Source of the DNA: Oenococcus sp. UCMA 16435
Lineage (GTDB): Bacteria > Bacillota > Bacilli > Lactobacillales > Lactobacillaceae
Assembly: GCA_004010835.2 (NCBI GenBank)
Contig: CP030868.2
Span: 1,488,001-1,552,000 of the forward strand
Direction of reading: 5' to 3'
DNA length: 64,000 bases
Positions within the stretch are counted from its first letter, which is position 1. Each line of letters begins with the position of its first letter. Positions 43,028 through 53,103 of the stretch are shown here, one piece after another. The notes beneath the pieces are model-generated. The model was given only the letters and a program-made list of their open reading frames with translations. It was not told the DNA's origin and made no database searches. The translations under genes and the position numbers were made by a program.

Positions 43028-44729
43028 ATCTGACCAATGGGTGAGACCATTTTTAAAAGAAAATCGGATTGGTATTTTCTGGACAGTTGTATTTAGTTTT
43101 TTAATGATTTTTTCTTCGATGGCTTTAATGTTTACCTCGGGATATTTAATTACTCGGGCGGCTCAACATCCGTCCAATATCATGCTGATATATGTGCCGA
43201 TTGTTTTGACGAGAGCCTTTGGAATCGGTCGACCGACTTTTAAATATGCGCAAAGATTGACGAGCCATAATTGGGTTTTAAAAATTGTATCTTTGACTCG
43301 TGAAAAATTATTTAAAACAGTTGATGCCAACTCGACTATTGTTGCCGGCGAACATTCAACCGGTGAAGTTATTTCTTTACTTTCAAATGACATTGATCAG
43401 TTGCAGAACCTTTATTTACGAACAATTTTTCCTATTGCCAGCGGCATTCTTTTATATGTTTTTGTAACTTTATTTACGGCAGCTTTTAGTCTGGCTTTTT
43501 GTCTGTTTTGGTTTATTGCTTTAATGATTATTGCAATTTGTTTTCCATATTTTTCTTGGAAAATGAATCAGGATAGAATTCTTCAGCAAAAAAAATTAGC
43601 CGATGAAAGCATTGATTTGGCAACCGATGCTGTTTTAGGAGCTTTTGATTGGCAGCTTTCCGGCCAGCAGCAAAAATTTACCGATCAAAAAAAGGAATTA
43701 TCCGGTCGGTTGGCAAAAGTAAAATCAGGTGGCCGACGCTTTGGCTGGATTCGTGATTTTTTGATTGAATGTATTTTGATGGTAACGGTAATTGTAACTT
43801 TAGCTTGGAGTTATCAGCAATTTTTTGGACATACAGTTGGAATCGATCTTATAGCCGCATTTGTCCTGGCGATTTTCCCGATGTCCGAAGCATTGACTGA
43901 TCTTAATCGTGGCGCCAGTGAAGCCACTTACTATAGGGATAGTGTTGAACGCTTAAATCGTCTTGGCCCAATTAAAAAACAGACCGTCAGTCAACTGCAT
44001 GATAATTTGCGTCCGAATATCAAAATTAATAATTTGTCTTTTGCTTACAATCCTAAAAAGGAAGTTTTAAAGGAAATTAATATGAATATTCCTTTCGGAA
44101 GCAAAATCGCTATTCTTGGCCGCTCTGGGGTTGGTAAGTCAACACTTTTGAAACTGATTACCGGTGATCTAAAGAGTAATCAGGGAAATTTGGCTATTTC
44201 CGGGATCGAAGAATCACAAGTTAAAAATTCTCAGAATGAAATTTTTTCTATTCTTGACCAAAATCCTTATCTTTTTGATATGACTATTGCCAATAATTTG
44301 CGTTTGGTCGATCCAAACGCCGATGATGATCGTTTAACGGAAGTCTTAAAAGAGGTCGGCCTGGGAAAATTATTAGAAAGCCTGCCGGATGGTTTGGATA
44401 CTTTTATGAGAGAAGCAGGCAGTCGCTTTTCTGGTGGCGAGCAGCAGCGTTTCTCCTTAGCGAGGATTTTATTAAGAGATACACCGATTGTGATTTTGGA
44501 TGAGCCGACTGTAAGTCTTGACCCTTTAACCGAGCGACAGGTCATGCAAACTATTTTTCGTGTTTTGAAGAATAAAAGTCTGATCTGGGTAACTCATCAT
44601 TTAATTGGTTTGGAGAATGTTGACAAATTATATTTTCTTGAGAATGGAAAGACAAAATTCTCGGGAACTCCGTTACAATCAAAACAGGATCCATTTTTAA
44701 AAAAACTTTGGCAACTTGACGAAATTTAA
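43017..44729 (+). CDS. cydC: ABC transporter CydC-type
   Basis: A 570-residue fused exporter: six-helix TM domain with RLTSHNWVLKIVSLTREKL (cytosolic coupling) and an ATPase with Walker A GRSGVGKST, signature RFSGGEQQRFSLARILL, and Walker B IVILDEPTVSLDP. It overlaps the CydD gene by 11 bases and has GAGTTAACTGATG at its start. The pair forms the heterodimeric exporter. Confidence 0.8.
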   Translation: MKNKSDQWVRPFLKENRIGIFWTVVFSFLMIFSSMALMFTSGYLITRAAQHPSNIMLIYVPIVLTRAFGIGRPTFKYAQRLTSHNWVLKIVSLTREKLFKTVDANSTIVAGEHSTGEVISLLSNDIDQLQNLYLRTIFPIASGILLYVFVTLFTAAFSLAFCLFWFIALMIIAICFPYFSWKMNQDRILQQKKLADESIDLATDAVLGAFDWQLSGQQQKFTDQKKELSGRLAKVKSGGRRFGWIRDFLIECILMVTVIVTLAWSYQQFFGHTVGIDLIAAFVLAIFPMSEALTDLNRGASEATYYRDSVERLNRLGPIKKQTVSQLHDNLRPNIKINNLSFAYNPKKEVLKEINMNIPFGSKIAILGRSGVGKSTLLKLITGDLKSNQGNLAISGIEESQVKNSQNEIFSILDQNPYLFDMTIANNLRLVDPNADDDRLTEVLKEVGLGKLLESLPDGLDTFMREAGSRFSGGEQQRFSLARILLRDTPIVILDEPTVSLDPLTERQVMQTIFRVLKNKSLIWVTHHLIGLENVDKLYFLENGKTKFSGTPLQSKQDPFLKKLWQLDEI

Positions 44730-45372
44730 TTTAAATAAAATAAAAAATAAAATAAAAGCTCTTAATTTTACTGATTTTTCTACTCTTTTGAATTTATTGA
44801 CAGTATCATTGGTTTTTTTACTGGCATTTTCTCTCACTTATTATTTCACTAGCGAAAGTTCAATGAATGATCAAATCGAGATGACTAATCACGAACATAC
44901 ATTGATCGCCGAACAAAAATTCATTGATAAGGTCGCTCCTTACATCCAAAAACGGCAAAAGAAGGATGGCATTCTTACTTCGATTACGATTGCGCAAATG
45001 ATTCTCGAATCGGATTGGGGCCAAAGTAGTTTGGCATCAAAATATCATAATTATTTTGGTGTAAAAAGTACTTCTGACAATGCTAAAAAAATTGTCAAAA
45101 TAAATACGCAAGAATATGTTAACGGAAAATGGATAACTGTGAAGGGCACTTTTGCTGTTTACAAAAGTTGGCAGGAATCTGTTTATCAGCATAATCAATT
45201 ATTTTTAAAAGGAACGACTTGGAATAAAAAGCAGTATAAAGATGTCATCGATGCGAAAAATTATACCGATGGAGCTAAAGCACTAGTGAAAAACGCTTAT
45301 GCAACCGATCCGGACTATGCAAAGAAAATTATTCGCCTTGTGGAACGCTATCACCTGGATATCTATGATTAA
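44716..45372 (+). CDS. GH73 N-acetylglucosaminidase, membrane-anchored
   Basis: A 218-residue protein: a TM anchor (LLTVSLVFLLAFSLTYYFT, about 27-45) and a GH73 glucosaminidase domain with ITIAQMILESDWGQSSLASK (the Glu is the catalytic acid) and NYFGVKS, then a KGTFAVYKSWQESVYQHNQL stretch. It cuts peptidoglycan for wall turnover. Starts at TTG 44716, overlapping the end of cydC. Its stop codon abuts the convergent citI stop without a gap. Confidence 0.8.
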   Translation: MTKFNLNKIKNKIKALNFTDFSTLLNLLTVSLVFLLAFSLTYYFTSESSMNDQIEMTNHEHTLIAEQKFIDKVAPYIQKRQKKDGILTSITIAQMILESDWGQSSLASKYHNYFGVKSTSDNAKKIVKINTQEYVNGKWITVKGTFAVYKSWQESVYQHNQLFLKGTTWNKKQYKDVIDAKNYTDGAKALVKNAYATDPDYAKKIIRLVERYHLDIYD

Positions 45373-46332
45373 TCAATCTCGGCCTGCCTCCATTAAGATT
45401 CGCTGAGCAATGGATTCGTCGATAATGATATCGGTCAGCAACTTGCCTCTTAAAGCACCCAGCATAGCCCGCGCTTTAAATTTACTGTTTGTAAATGCTA
45501 CTCGACGGGGAATCGAAAGAATTGATTTTATGTCTGAACCAAAAACTTTGTCATCGGTCAGGTTTAAGAATTGTCCTTCGATATTATAGGGCCTTCCGTA
45601 TAGCATTCCGGCAACGTTTTTAAAATTAACGCCAGGGAAAATAATTGATTTATTTTCATTCCAAGCAGGAATTGATTCAATCGAACTCAATGTTCCGATT
45701 CCACAAAAAATTAAATCCAATTTTTCAATTAAACTTTCTGCCCGATTAAAAGCAGGTTCTTTTTTCAGCAGTTCGCGAGCTTGGTTGTTAACGACATAAA
45801 GGGGACCGGCGATTGTCACGAACTGAGCGCTGTATTTAGCGGCAGCTTTTTCGACCATTCTTCCTGACCCGGCAGCTGATTTGTACTTCATGTTTTCACC
45901 AATGAATTGGGTAAAAACCAGATCCTCTTTCACCTTAGCTGAAAAAGCGTCAATTACTCGATAAACGGTATCGCCCCACGCCATACCGACAATCTGACTG
46001 TTTTCGATCAAAGATTGGATATGTTTGGCGGCAAAGGCAATTACGTTTTCATTCTTTAAAGAAGGATTCTCGCTATCTTTAATTATGAAAATATTTTTGA
46101 TGGAAAATAATTGACGGAACTTTTTTTCTAATTCAAAATTTCTCTCTTGCGGTGTGCTGATAGTTATTTTTACCAGCCCTTGTTCTAAGGCATCATCGAG
46201 ATATCTGCTGATTAGATAACGACTTAATTTGTATTTTTCTGATATTTCGCCAATACTTAATTTTGTCAAATAATAATCATGGGAAATATTCGCGATCTTT
46301 TCAAGATAATTTATGTCGTCATTTGTTTTCAT
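45373..46332 (-). CDS. citI: SorC/DeoR-family regulator of citrate genes (CitI-like)
   Basis: A 319-residue SorC-family protein: HTH YLTKLSIGEISEKYKLSRYL near residue 20, then a sugar-phosphate-isomerase-like effector domain (VGMAWGDTVYRVIDAFSAK; IFCGIGTLSSIESIP). It is divergent from the citrate cluster. In Weissella and Leuconostoc the SorC-type activator CitI binds the AT-rich gap and turns on citrate genes in response to citrate. Position and family support citI; function here is inferred. Confidence 0.85.
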   Translation of the reverse strand: MKTNDDINYLEKIANISHDYYLTKLSIGEISEKYKLSRYLISRYLDDALEQGLVKITISTPQERNFELEKKFRQLFSIKNIFIIKDSENPSLKNENVIAFAAKHIQSLIENSQIVGMAWGDTVYRVIDAFSAKVKEDLVFTQFIGENMKYKSAAGSGRMVEKAAAKYSAQFVTIAGPLYVVNNQARELLKKEPAFNRAESLIEKLDLIFCGIGTLSSIESIPAWNENKSIIFPGVNFKNVAGMLYGRPYNIEGQFLNLTDDKVFGSDIKSILSIPRRVAFTNSKFKARAMLGALRGKLLTDIIIDESIAQRILMEAGRD

Positions 46333-46481
46333 ACATATATTTTATGCTTTTTAAAAATTAAAAATATTTTAAATATTTGAAAATAATCGGCTAATTAATT
46401 TTAAATATTTAAAAATTATGCCATTTTATTTACAAAATTTTAAAAATGTTTTAAAATTGTCCTTTAGATAAAAGAGGTTTT
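46333..46481. promoter_or_regulatory. AT-rich citI-mae intergenic region with palindromes
   Basis: Two AT palindromes fit as CitI sites: one around 46361-46384 (AAAATATTTTAAATATTT) and one at 46398-46418 (AATTTTAAATATTTAAAAAT). An AGAGG ribosome site precedes mae. Binding is inferred from the known CitI operator position in related species. Confidence 0.55.
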
Positions 46482-47639
46482 ATGGCACTTAACGATACAG
46501 AGTTAGATGAAATTTTAGAAATTCACTCAAAAAATGTTGGCGTACTTGATGTCAAGGCCGATATGGATGTTGAATCGCGGCAGGATTTGGGCAAGGCTTA
46601 TACACCTGGAGTGGCGGCACTCTCAAAGATCATTGAGAAAAATCCTGGTTTAAAAGATAAATACACCATTTCCGGGAAACTGGTTGCAGTTGTTACCGAC
46701 GGTTCGGCTGTGCTTGGTTTGGGCAATATCGGTACGGCTGCCGGCCTGCCAATCGTTGAAGGAAAGTCTTTGTTATATAAAGATTTAGCCAATGTTAATG
46801 CTATTCCAGTGGCAATCGATCAGGTTCCGGTTGAAGAGTTTGTTCAAACGGTTAAAAATTTTTCAAATACTTTCGCTGGAATTCACTTGGAAGATATTGC
46901 TGCTCCTCGTTGTTTTGAAATTGAAGCAAAACTTAAGCAGATTTTGGACATTCCAGTCTATCATGACGACCAGGAAGGAACGGCAATTGTTGTTCTAGCC
47001 GGTTTGATTAATGCTGCCAAAGTTGTTGGCAAGAATCTTAAAGATTTAAGAGTTCTTATCAATGGAATTGGAGCAGCAGGAGTTGCAACAGCTCGTTTAT
47101 TGCTTTCTGTTGGTATTAAAAAACTGACTTTGGTTGATATTCATGGAGTTGTCAAGGCTGATGATTTAGGATACAACAAATATCAAAGAAAATTGGCAGA
47201 GGATATCAATTTAAATATTTCTGGTCAAACACTTGATGATGTTATTGACCAACAGGATGCCTTTATAGGCCTGTCTGATGCTGATGTTTTATTAGCCGGT
47301 CAGGTCAAAAGAATGGCTGTCGACCCAATTGTGTTTGCTTTGGCAAACCCCGTTCCGGAAATAGATCCTGAAATTGCGCAGGCGGCTGGCGCTAAAGTTA
47401 TCGCAACCGGTTCGGCCCAGTATCCCAATCAAGTCAATAATGTTTTGGTTTTCCCAGGTCTTTATAAAGGATTGCTAACGTATGGAATCAAACAAGTTGA
47501 TTACAAGATTGAAGAAATCGTTGCCCAAGCTTTAGCATCGATGGTTGAAAATCCTACTAGCGATAAGATTGTTCCCGGTGTTTTTGAGGCTGGTGTTGTG
47601 ACAACTGTTTCCAATGCTTTGAAAACATTTGCTAACTAA
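46482..47639 (+). CDS. mae: Malic enzyme-type oxaloacetate decarboxylase (CitM/Mae)
   Basis: A 385-residue NAD-malic enzyme: KAYTPGVAALSKIIE, GTAIVVLAGLINAAKVVGK, the NAD motif LINGIGAAGVATARLLL, and the C-terminal GLYKGLLTYGIKQVDYKI. In citrate clusters of lactic acid bacteria this protein acts as a soluble oxaloacetate decarboxylase, giving pyruvate and CO2 from citrate lyase product; CitM of Lactococcus is the precedent. AGAGG precedes the ATG. First gene of the operon, co-directional with maeP. Confidence 0.9.
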   Translation: MALNDTELDEILEIHSKNVGVLDVKADMDVESRQDLGKAYTPGVAALSKIIEKNPGLKDKYTISGKLVAVVTDGSAVLGLGNIGTAAGLPIVEGKSLLYKDLANVNAIPVAIDQVPVEEFVQTVKNFSNTFAGIHLEDIAAPRCFEIEAKLKQILDIPVYHDDQEGTAIVVLAGLINAAKVVGKNLKDLRVLINGIGAAGVATARLLLSVGIKKLTLVDIHGVVKADDLGYNKYQRKLAEDINLNISGQTLDDVIDQQDAFIGLSDADVLLAGQVKRMAVDPIVFALANPVPEIDPEIAQAAGAKVIATGSAQYPNQVNNVLVFPGLYKGLLTYGIKQVDYKIEEIVAQALASMVENPTSDKIVPGVFEAGVVTTVSNALKTFAN

Positions 47640-47661
47640 TTTTTAGCCATTGCTATTAGGG

Positions 47662-47698
47662 TGAGAGGACCTTTTAGCAATTAATTTAAGTCCTCTCA
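47662..47698 (+). other. Stem-loop between mae and maeP
   Basis: TGAGAGGAC (47662-47670) and GTCCTCTCA (47690-47698) form a perfect 9-bp stem with a 19-base loop, without a T run. It may stabilise or process the polycistronic mRNA, or partly terminate. Confidence 0.55.
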
Positions 47699-47728
47699 GG
47701 ATTGCCATAATTGGCAGGAGGAAGAAAT

Positions 47729-48712
47729 ATGGATGTTTTTTGGACATCGATTCAGAGTGTTCTCTCAATCGTTATCATCATTGCAATTGGCTACGCCTGC
47801 CAAGGGGCAGGCTGGTTTGGTGAAGGTTTTCAGGGCGCCTTATCGAAATTAATCATGAATGTTGCGTTGCCCGCTTCGATTTTCATGGCAATGTTGTCTC
47901 GTTTTAAACCAAAGCAACTGGCAACTTTATCGACTGGATTGATTTATGTGATTCTCTCGGTTGCGATTGGTTATTTAATTGCTTGGGCCCTAACCCGCTT
48001 GTTTAAGGTTCCCAAAGGTCGTCGTGGTTTGATGATGGTCGCTATCAATGGCGCAAATACTGTATTTATTGGTTTACCTCTGAACACTGCATTATTTGGA
48101 GATACGTCGATTCCTTATTTGCTTGTTTACTATATTGTTAATACGATTGTAATTTGGACTTTTGGTGTTTGGATTATTGCTGGCGATGATCCAACAGTTA
48201 ATGGCAAGACCAAGGCTAAATTCGACCTGCGTCACTTGCTGCCTGTCCCGCTATGGGGCTTTATTGTTGCTTTGCCTTTTATCTTTTTCTTCACAAAAAC
48301 CGCTAATTACATCGCGACGGGAACTGGTTTTATTACGACTACACTTTCCGGATTAGGCGGTTTGGTTACACCTTTATCCTTGATTTATATTGGAATTATG
48401 TTGAAGAAGTTTGGTTTGTCTTCGATGAGAATTGATGGCCACTCCTTGCTGGCTTTACTTGGACGTTTTGTTTTGTCGCCAATCATTATGGGCATTATCA
48501 TTTTTACCGGATTACATTCTGGTATTCAGATGGTATCAATTTTTCAGAAAACTTTAATTATTCAATCAGCAACGCCGGCTTTGGCTGTTTTACCGATTTT
48601 GGCCGATACTTACCATTCCGATGTTAAATATGCAACGAATATCGTTGTTCTAACTTCAACTTTATTTATTATTGTTGTACCGATCATAATGAGTATCATC
48701 AACTTTATTTGA
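47729..48712 (+). CDS. maeP: AEC-family citrate/malate permease
   Basis: A 327-residue carrier with ten transmembrane helices, AEC (auxin efflux carrier-like) family: LIMNVALPASIFMAMLSRF near helix 2, NGANTVFIGLPLNTALFGD, and QSATPALAVLPILADTY near helix 9. In Oenococcus the maeP-type gene within the citrate cluster is thought to import citrate or malate. AGGAGGAAGAA precedes the ATG at 47729. The gene is in the operon between mae and citC. Confidence 0.87.
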   Translation: MDVFWTSIQSVLSIVIIIAIGYACQGAGWFGEGFQGALSKLIMNVALPASIFMAMLSRFKPKQLATLSTGLIYVILSVAIGYLIAWALTRLFKVPKGRRGLMMVAINGANTVFIGLPLNTALFGDTSIPYLLVYYIVNTIVIWTFGVWIIAGDDPTVNGKTKAKFDLRHLLPVPLWGFIVALPFIFFFTKTANYIATGTGFITTTLSGLGGLVTPLSLIYIGIMLKKFGLSSMRIDGHSLLALLGRFVLSPIIMGIIIFTGLHSGIQMVSIFQKTLIIQSATPALAVLPILADTYHSDVKYATNIVVLTSTLFIIVVPIIMSIINFI

Positions 48713-48730
48713 TGTTGCTTAGGAGGCAAT

Positions 48731-49777
48731 ATGCAAATCAAGAATGTATCGCTTAAAAATAAAAAGGATTTGCAGATTTGGGAAGAATTTTTAACCGAAC
48801 ATGGGATTAACAATTTCGGTTCGGCAGAAATTTCCAAGGTTGACGAGACGATCGCTTTATTTGAAGACCGGCGGATGTTGGCTACTGGCTCTTTAGCCGG
48901 AAATGTTTTAAAATATATCGCTGTTGAAAGTGAAGGCTCAAGTTCGGAATTTAATACCATTCTTTCTCAACTAACTAATTTAGCTGCTGGAAAGGGAATA
49001 TTTCACCTCTTTGTTTTCACGAAACCGAAGTATTCCAAAGCCTTTCAATTTATCGGCTTTAAAGAACTGGCTCAGTCGAGTGATGCTGCTTTATTGGAAA
49101 GCGGTGATTATTTGATCGGTGATTATTTGGCCGAGCTTCCTCGGGTAGTAAATCAAGGCGAGAAGAAAATTGCCGGAATTGTTATGAATGCCAATCCTTT
49201 TACCAAGGGTCATCGCTATTTAGTTGAAAAGGCAGCATCTGAAAATGATTATGTGTATGTTTTTGTTGTCAGTACTGATGCTTCTTTGTTTAACAGTGAA
49301 GAACGTTTGCAACTAGTCAAGAAAGGAACGACCGACTTGAAAAATGTTTTCGTTGTTTCCGGTGGTGATTATATGGTTAGTTATGCTACTTTTCCTGCTT
49401 ATTTCTTGGCATCCGATCAGACGGTGATTGAATATCAAACGACTTTGGATGCCTTGATATTCAAAAATCAAATTGCTCCTGCTTTAAATATTCAGACCCG
49501 TTTTCTTGGGGAAGAGCCCTTTTCGAAAACTACCGGAATTTATAATCAAGTTCTTAAAAAAGTATTGCCGCCAATTGTGGCGGTTAAAATCATTCCACGA
49601 GCGAAAACTCAATTTAAAACGATTATCACTGCGACTAAGGTCCGACAGTTAATTGCTAAAAATAATTTAGTCCCGTTAAAACAGTTTCTACCTTCGACAA
49701 CGATTAAATACGTGGAAGAACATAAAGATGAACTGCAATTGAGAATTAAGAAAGGAATCAATATCAATGGAAATTAA
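48731..49777 (+). CDS. citC: [Citrate (pro-3S)-lyase] ligase
   Basis: A 348-residue protein: an N-terminal GNAT-like region (about 1-130) and a nucleotidyltransferase domain with KIAGIVMNANPFTKGHRYLV, whose NPFTKGH is the nucleotide-binding motif. It acetylates the CitD prosthetic group thiol using acetate and ATP, activating citrate lyase. TTAGGAGGC precedes the ATG. It overlaps citD by 11 bases. Confidence 0.92.
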   Translation: MQIKNVSLKNKKDLQIWEEFLTEHGINNFGSAEISKVDETIALFEDRRMLATGSLAGNVLKYIAVESEGSSSEFNTILSQLTNLAAGKGIFHLFVFTKPKYSKAFQFIGFKELAQSSDAALLESGDYLIGDYLAELPRVVNQGEKKIAGIVMNANPFTKGHRYLVEKAASENDYVYVFVVSTDASLFNSEERLQLVKKGTTDLKNVFVVSGGDYMVSYATFPAYFLASDQTVIEYQTTLDALIFKNQIAPALNIQTRFLGEEPFSKTTGIYNQVLKKVLPPIVAVKIIPRAKTQFKTIITATKVRQLIAKNNLVPLKQFLPSTTIKYVEEHKDELQLRIKKGININGN

Positions 49778-50060
49778 AAAAACTGCATTAGCAGGGACAA
49801 CGGAATCGTCTGATATTCAAATTACCTTGAGCAAAGGTAATGATGGCATTGATGTCGATTTAACTTCTGATGTAAAAAAACAATTTGGCGATCAGATTAT
49901 TAAAGTTATCACTGATACTTTAAGCAAGTTCCAAATTACCAATGCAAAAGTCAGAGCTGTCGACAAAGGCGCGCTTGATTGCGTTATAAAGGCAAGAACC
50001 GTCGCAGCGGCTTCCCGAGCCTTGAATCAGGAAGATCAAATTAATTGGGAGGTGCTTTGA
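49767..50060 (+). CDS. citD: Citrate lyase acyl carrier protein (gamma subunit)
   Basis: A 97-residue protein. Residues 10-16 (GTTESSD) hold Ser14, the attachment site of the phosphoribosyl-dephospho-CoA prosthetic group. It carries the acetyl/citryl thioester between CitF and CitE. AAGAAAGG-type ribosome site within citC. Overlaps citE by 1 base (TGATG). Confidence 0.92.
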   Translation: MEIKKTALAGTTESSDIQITLSKGNDGIDVDLTSDVKKQFGDQIIKVITDTLSKFQITNAKVRAVDKGALDCVIKARTVAAASRALNQEDQINWEVL

Positions 50061-50974
50061 TGGCTGCAGCTGATGAACGTTTACGCCGCACGATGATGTT
50101 TGTTCCGGGCAATAATCCGGCAATGTTAAAGGACGCCGGAATTTACGGAGCTGACTCGATTATGTTCGACTTGGAAGATGCCGTTTCTTTGAGCGAAAAA
50201 GATGCGGCAAGAATTCTTGTCTTCAATGCTTTAACAACTCAGGACTATGGTGATGCTGAATTGGTCGTTCGTGTTAACGGACTTGATACGCCTTTTTTCA
50301 AAAATGATGTTTATGCGATGGTTAAAGCCGGCGTCGATGTTATTCGTTTGCCTAAGACAGAATCAGCTGAGATGATGCGGCAACTGGAATCGGTAATTGA
50401 AGAGGCGGAAAAAAAGTTTTCGATTGAAGTCGGTACAACGCATATGATGGCCGCAATCGAATCTGCCAAAGGGGTTTTAAATGCTCCGGAAATTGCAGCC
50501 GCTTCTGATCGAATGATTGGAATTGCTCTTTCTGCCGAAGACTATACGACAGATATGAAAACTCATCGTTATCCGGATGGAGCTGAATTGGAGTTTGCTC
50601 GCAACATGGTTTTGCACGCGGCACGTGCAGCTGGAATTGCAGCTTTTGATACGGTCTTTACAAACATGAATGATACTGAAGGCTTTATTCGCGAGACCAA
50701 GTATATTCATCAACTTGGATTTGATGGAAAATCCTTGGTTAATCCACGACAAATTCCACTTGTCAATCAAGTTTACGCACCAAGTGAATCCGAAATAGAA
50801 AAAGCCGAAGACGTTATCAATGCGATTGAAGAAGCCAAGGCGAAAGGTTCAGGAGTTATTTCTTTGAATGGACAAATGGTCGATCGCCCGGTAGTCTTAC
50901 GGGCCCAGCGAGTTATGAAATTAGCTAAGGCCAGTCACTTAATTGATCAGGAGGGTAATTACATTGAAAAATAG
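50060..50974 (+). CDS. citE: Citrate lyase beta subunit (citryl-ACP lyase)
   Basis: A 304-residue HpcH/HpaI-type enzyme: [48 protein letters not shown], and [28 protein letters not shown] with the metal-binding acids. It splits citryl-ACP to oxaloacetate and acetyl-ACP. GGAGG precedes the ATG at 50060; an upstream ATG at 50045 is less likely. The stop overlaps the citF start. Confidence 0.92.
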   Translation: MAAADERLRRTMMFVPGNNPAMLKDAGIYGADSIMFDLEDAVSLSEKDAARILVFNALTTQDYGDAELVVRVNGLDTPFFKNDVYAMVKAGVDVIRLPKTESAEMMRQLESVIEEAEKKFSIEVGTTHMMAAIESAKGVLNAPEIAAASDRMIGIALSAEDYTTDMKTHRYPDGAELEFARNMVLHAARAAGIAAFDTVFTNMNDTEGFIRETKYIHQLGFDGKSLVNPRQIPLVNQVYAPSESEIEKAEDVINAIEEAKAKGSGVISLNGQMVDRPVVLRAQRVMKLAKASHLIDQEGNYIEK

Positions 50975-52502
50975 AGTTGGTCGTGAAATACCTGATGATA
51001 TTTTAAAAGACAAAAATTATAAAGCATTCGAGACGACTGAAATTGGTCATCCTGATAAACAACGGGTTGCGCCGATTGTAACGGTTACAAATGGTGACAA
51101 CAAAGTTGTTAATTCAATTAAAGAAATTGTCGAGAAACTCGTTAAAGATGGCATGACGATTTCTTTTCACCACCATTTGCGTGAGGGCGATCAGATTTTT
51201 AACGATGTGATGCAGGCAATTATCGATCTTGGAATTAAAGACCTGACCCTTGCTCCTTCTTCATTAACTAATGTCATGAATGACATGGTTGTTAAGGCGA
51301 TTAAAAGCGGAACAATTACCAATATAACTTCTTCGGGAATGCGTGGTTCTTTAGGGGACGCTGTTTCTCACGGACTTTTGAAAAATCCGGTTGTTTTTCG
51401 TTCACACGGTAATCGCGCGCGGGCAATTGAGGAAGGAAAAATTAAGATAGATGTGGCTTTTCTCGGAGTACCAAATTCCGATGAAGTTGGAAATGCCAAT
51501 GGAATGGAAGGGGACGCTGCTTTTGGTTCCCTCGGATATGCTTTGATGGATGCCCAATACGCTAGAAGAGTCGTTCTTTTAACTGACAATCTTGTTCCTT
51601 ATCCAAATACACCGGCTTCGATAAAACAGACTCAGGTTGATTATGTTGTTAAAGTTGCTAAAGTTGGCGATCCAGACAAAATCGGTTCCGGTGCTACCCG
51701 TTTTACCAAGGATCCAAAAGAACTTAAAATTGCTCAAATGGTCAATGAGGTTATTACTCATTCTCCTTATTTTAAAGATGGATTCTCCTTTCAAACTGGA
51801 TCCGGCGGAGCTGCTTTAGCTGTCACTCGTTATCTTCGCCAAGCAATGCTGGATAATAAAATTAAGGCCAGTTTCGCTTTAGGCGGAATCACTAAACCAA
51901 CAGTTGATTTGTTGGAAGAAGGTCTTGTCAACAAAATTATGGATGTTCAGGATTTCGATAAAGGGGCTGCCGATTCGATGAAAAACAACCGCAAGCAGCA
52001 GGAAATCGACGCATCTTGGTACGCTGATCCGGATAATAAGGCTGCAATGGTTGACCAATTGGATGTTGTAATTCTGTCGGCCTTGGAAATCGATACTAAA
52101 TTCAACGTTAATGTTATGACCGGTTCCGATGGCGTTATTCGTGGCGCGATTGGTGGCCACCAGGATGCAGCAACTGCTAAATTGACAATTATTTCGGCGC
52201 CACTGGTTCGTGGAAGAATTGCGACAGTTGTTCCGGATGTGACAACAATAGTAACTCCGGGGGACTCGATTGATGTTCTGGTCACTGAAGTTGGAATTGC
52301 GATTAATCCAAAACGCCATGATTTGCTGAAAACTTTGTCAAATATTCCTGGTGTTCCGGTTTATACGATTGAGGAGTTGCAACAAAAAGCCCAACAAATC
52401 GTCGGCAAACCGAAAGCCTTGGAATTTACCGATAAAACAGTTGCTTTGATCGAGTATCGTGACGGCAGCTTGATTGATGTCGTTAAGCAGGTTAAAGATT
52501 GA
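50964..52502 (+). CDS. citF: Citrate lyase alpha subunit (citrate:ACP transferase)
   Basis: A 512-residue CoA-transferase-like protein: [52 protein letters not shown], and a C-terminal [13 protein letters not shown]. It swaps acetyl for citryl on CitD. TTG start with AGGAGGG 8 bases upstream at 50949-50955; the alternative TTG at 50943 has no ribosome site. It overlaps citE by 11 bases. Confidence 0.92.
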   Translation: MKNRVGREIPDDILKDKNYKAFETTEIGHPDKQRVAPIVTVTNGDNKVVNSIKEIVEKLVKDGMTISFHHHLREGDQIFNDVMQAIIDLGIKDLTLAPSSLTNVMNDMVVKAIKSGTITNITSSGMRGSLGDAVSHGLLKNPVVFRSHGNRARAIEEGKIKIDVAFLGVPNSDEVGNANGMEGDAAFGSLGYALMDAQYARRVVLLTDNLVPYPNTPASIKQTQVDYVVKVAKVGDPDKIGSGATRFTKDPKELKIAQMVNEVITHSPYFKDGFSFQTGSGGAALAVTRYLRQAMLDNKIKASFALGGITKPTVDLLEEGLVNKIMDVQDFDKGAADSMKNNRKQQEIDASWYADPDNKAAMVDQLDVVILSALEIDTKFNVNVMTGSDGVIRGAIGGHQDAATAKLTIISAPLVRGRIATVVPDVTTIVTPGDSIDVLVTEVGIAINPKRHDLLKTLSNIPGVPVYTIEELQQKAQQIVGKPKALEFTDKTVALIEYRDGSLIDVVKQVKD

Positions 52503-52508
52503 TTTGTT

Positions 52509-52537
52509 AAAACGCGAGTTGCAAAACCCGTGTTTTT
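52509..52537 (+). terminator. Attenuator-like hairpin between citF and citX
   Basis: AAAACGCG (52509-52516) and CGTGTTTT (52529-52536), one G-T pair, followed by T and A. It may lower citXG expression relative to citDEF. Confidence 0.5.
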
Positions 52538-52551
52538 AATTGGAATAAAAT

Positions 52552-53103
52552 ATGATTATGGAAAATATCTTTTCAAGTGGAGAAAAACAGCAAATAGCCG
52601 ATGTCTTAGTTAATAAAGACGATCGGGCTGCTCTACAAAAACAAATTTTAGAAAAACATCCCGAAGACTGTTTATTGGCCGTTAAATTGAATATTCCGGG
52701 ACCGATTAAGAATAATAGCCGGTTAAAAAGTTTATTTGAAAAAGGAATCGATCAATTGGAAAAAGAATTAAAATTGTCCAATTTTAAAATTATTGCTGTA
52801 AAAAGCTGGGACAAAGGGACTGGATGCGAGAATTTTTATTTAATTAAAAACACAGCCACCAATGTAAAGAAAACAGCTGTCTTATTCGAGGATAAAAACG
52901 ATCTTGGCCGTTTATTCGATGCTGATGTTTTGACGAATAAGAAAGGAATAATTTCCTCGCTTTCTCGCAAACAGCTGAAACAAAACAGCAGAAAATGCTT
53001 GATTTGTCAAAGCCCGGCTAAAGAATGCGCCCGTTCCCGCCGTCACACCGTCAAAGAACTCCAAGACAGAATTTCGGAAATTTATGAAGAAAGCTTTCAA
53101 TGA
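52552..53103 (+). CDS. citX: Apo-citrate lyase phosphoribosyl-dephospho-CoA transferase
   Basis: A 183-residue CitX protein with GRLFDADV (about 122) and the Cys-rich CLICQSPAKECARSRRH near the end. It attaches the 2'-(5''-triphosphoribosyl)-3'-dephospho-CoA-derived group to Ser14 of CitD. A second in-frame ATG at 52558 is possible. Overlaps citG by 4 bases (ATGA). Confidence 0.88.
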   Translation: MIMENIFSSGEKQQIADVLVNKDDRAALQKQILEKHPEDCLLAVKLNIPGPIKNNSRLKSLFEKGIDQLEKELKLSNFKIIAVKSWDKGTGCENFYLIKNTATNVKKTAVLFEDKNDLGRLFDADVLTNKKGIISSLSRKQLKQNSRKCLICQSPAKECARSRRHTVKELQDRISEIYEESFQ

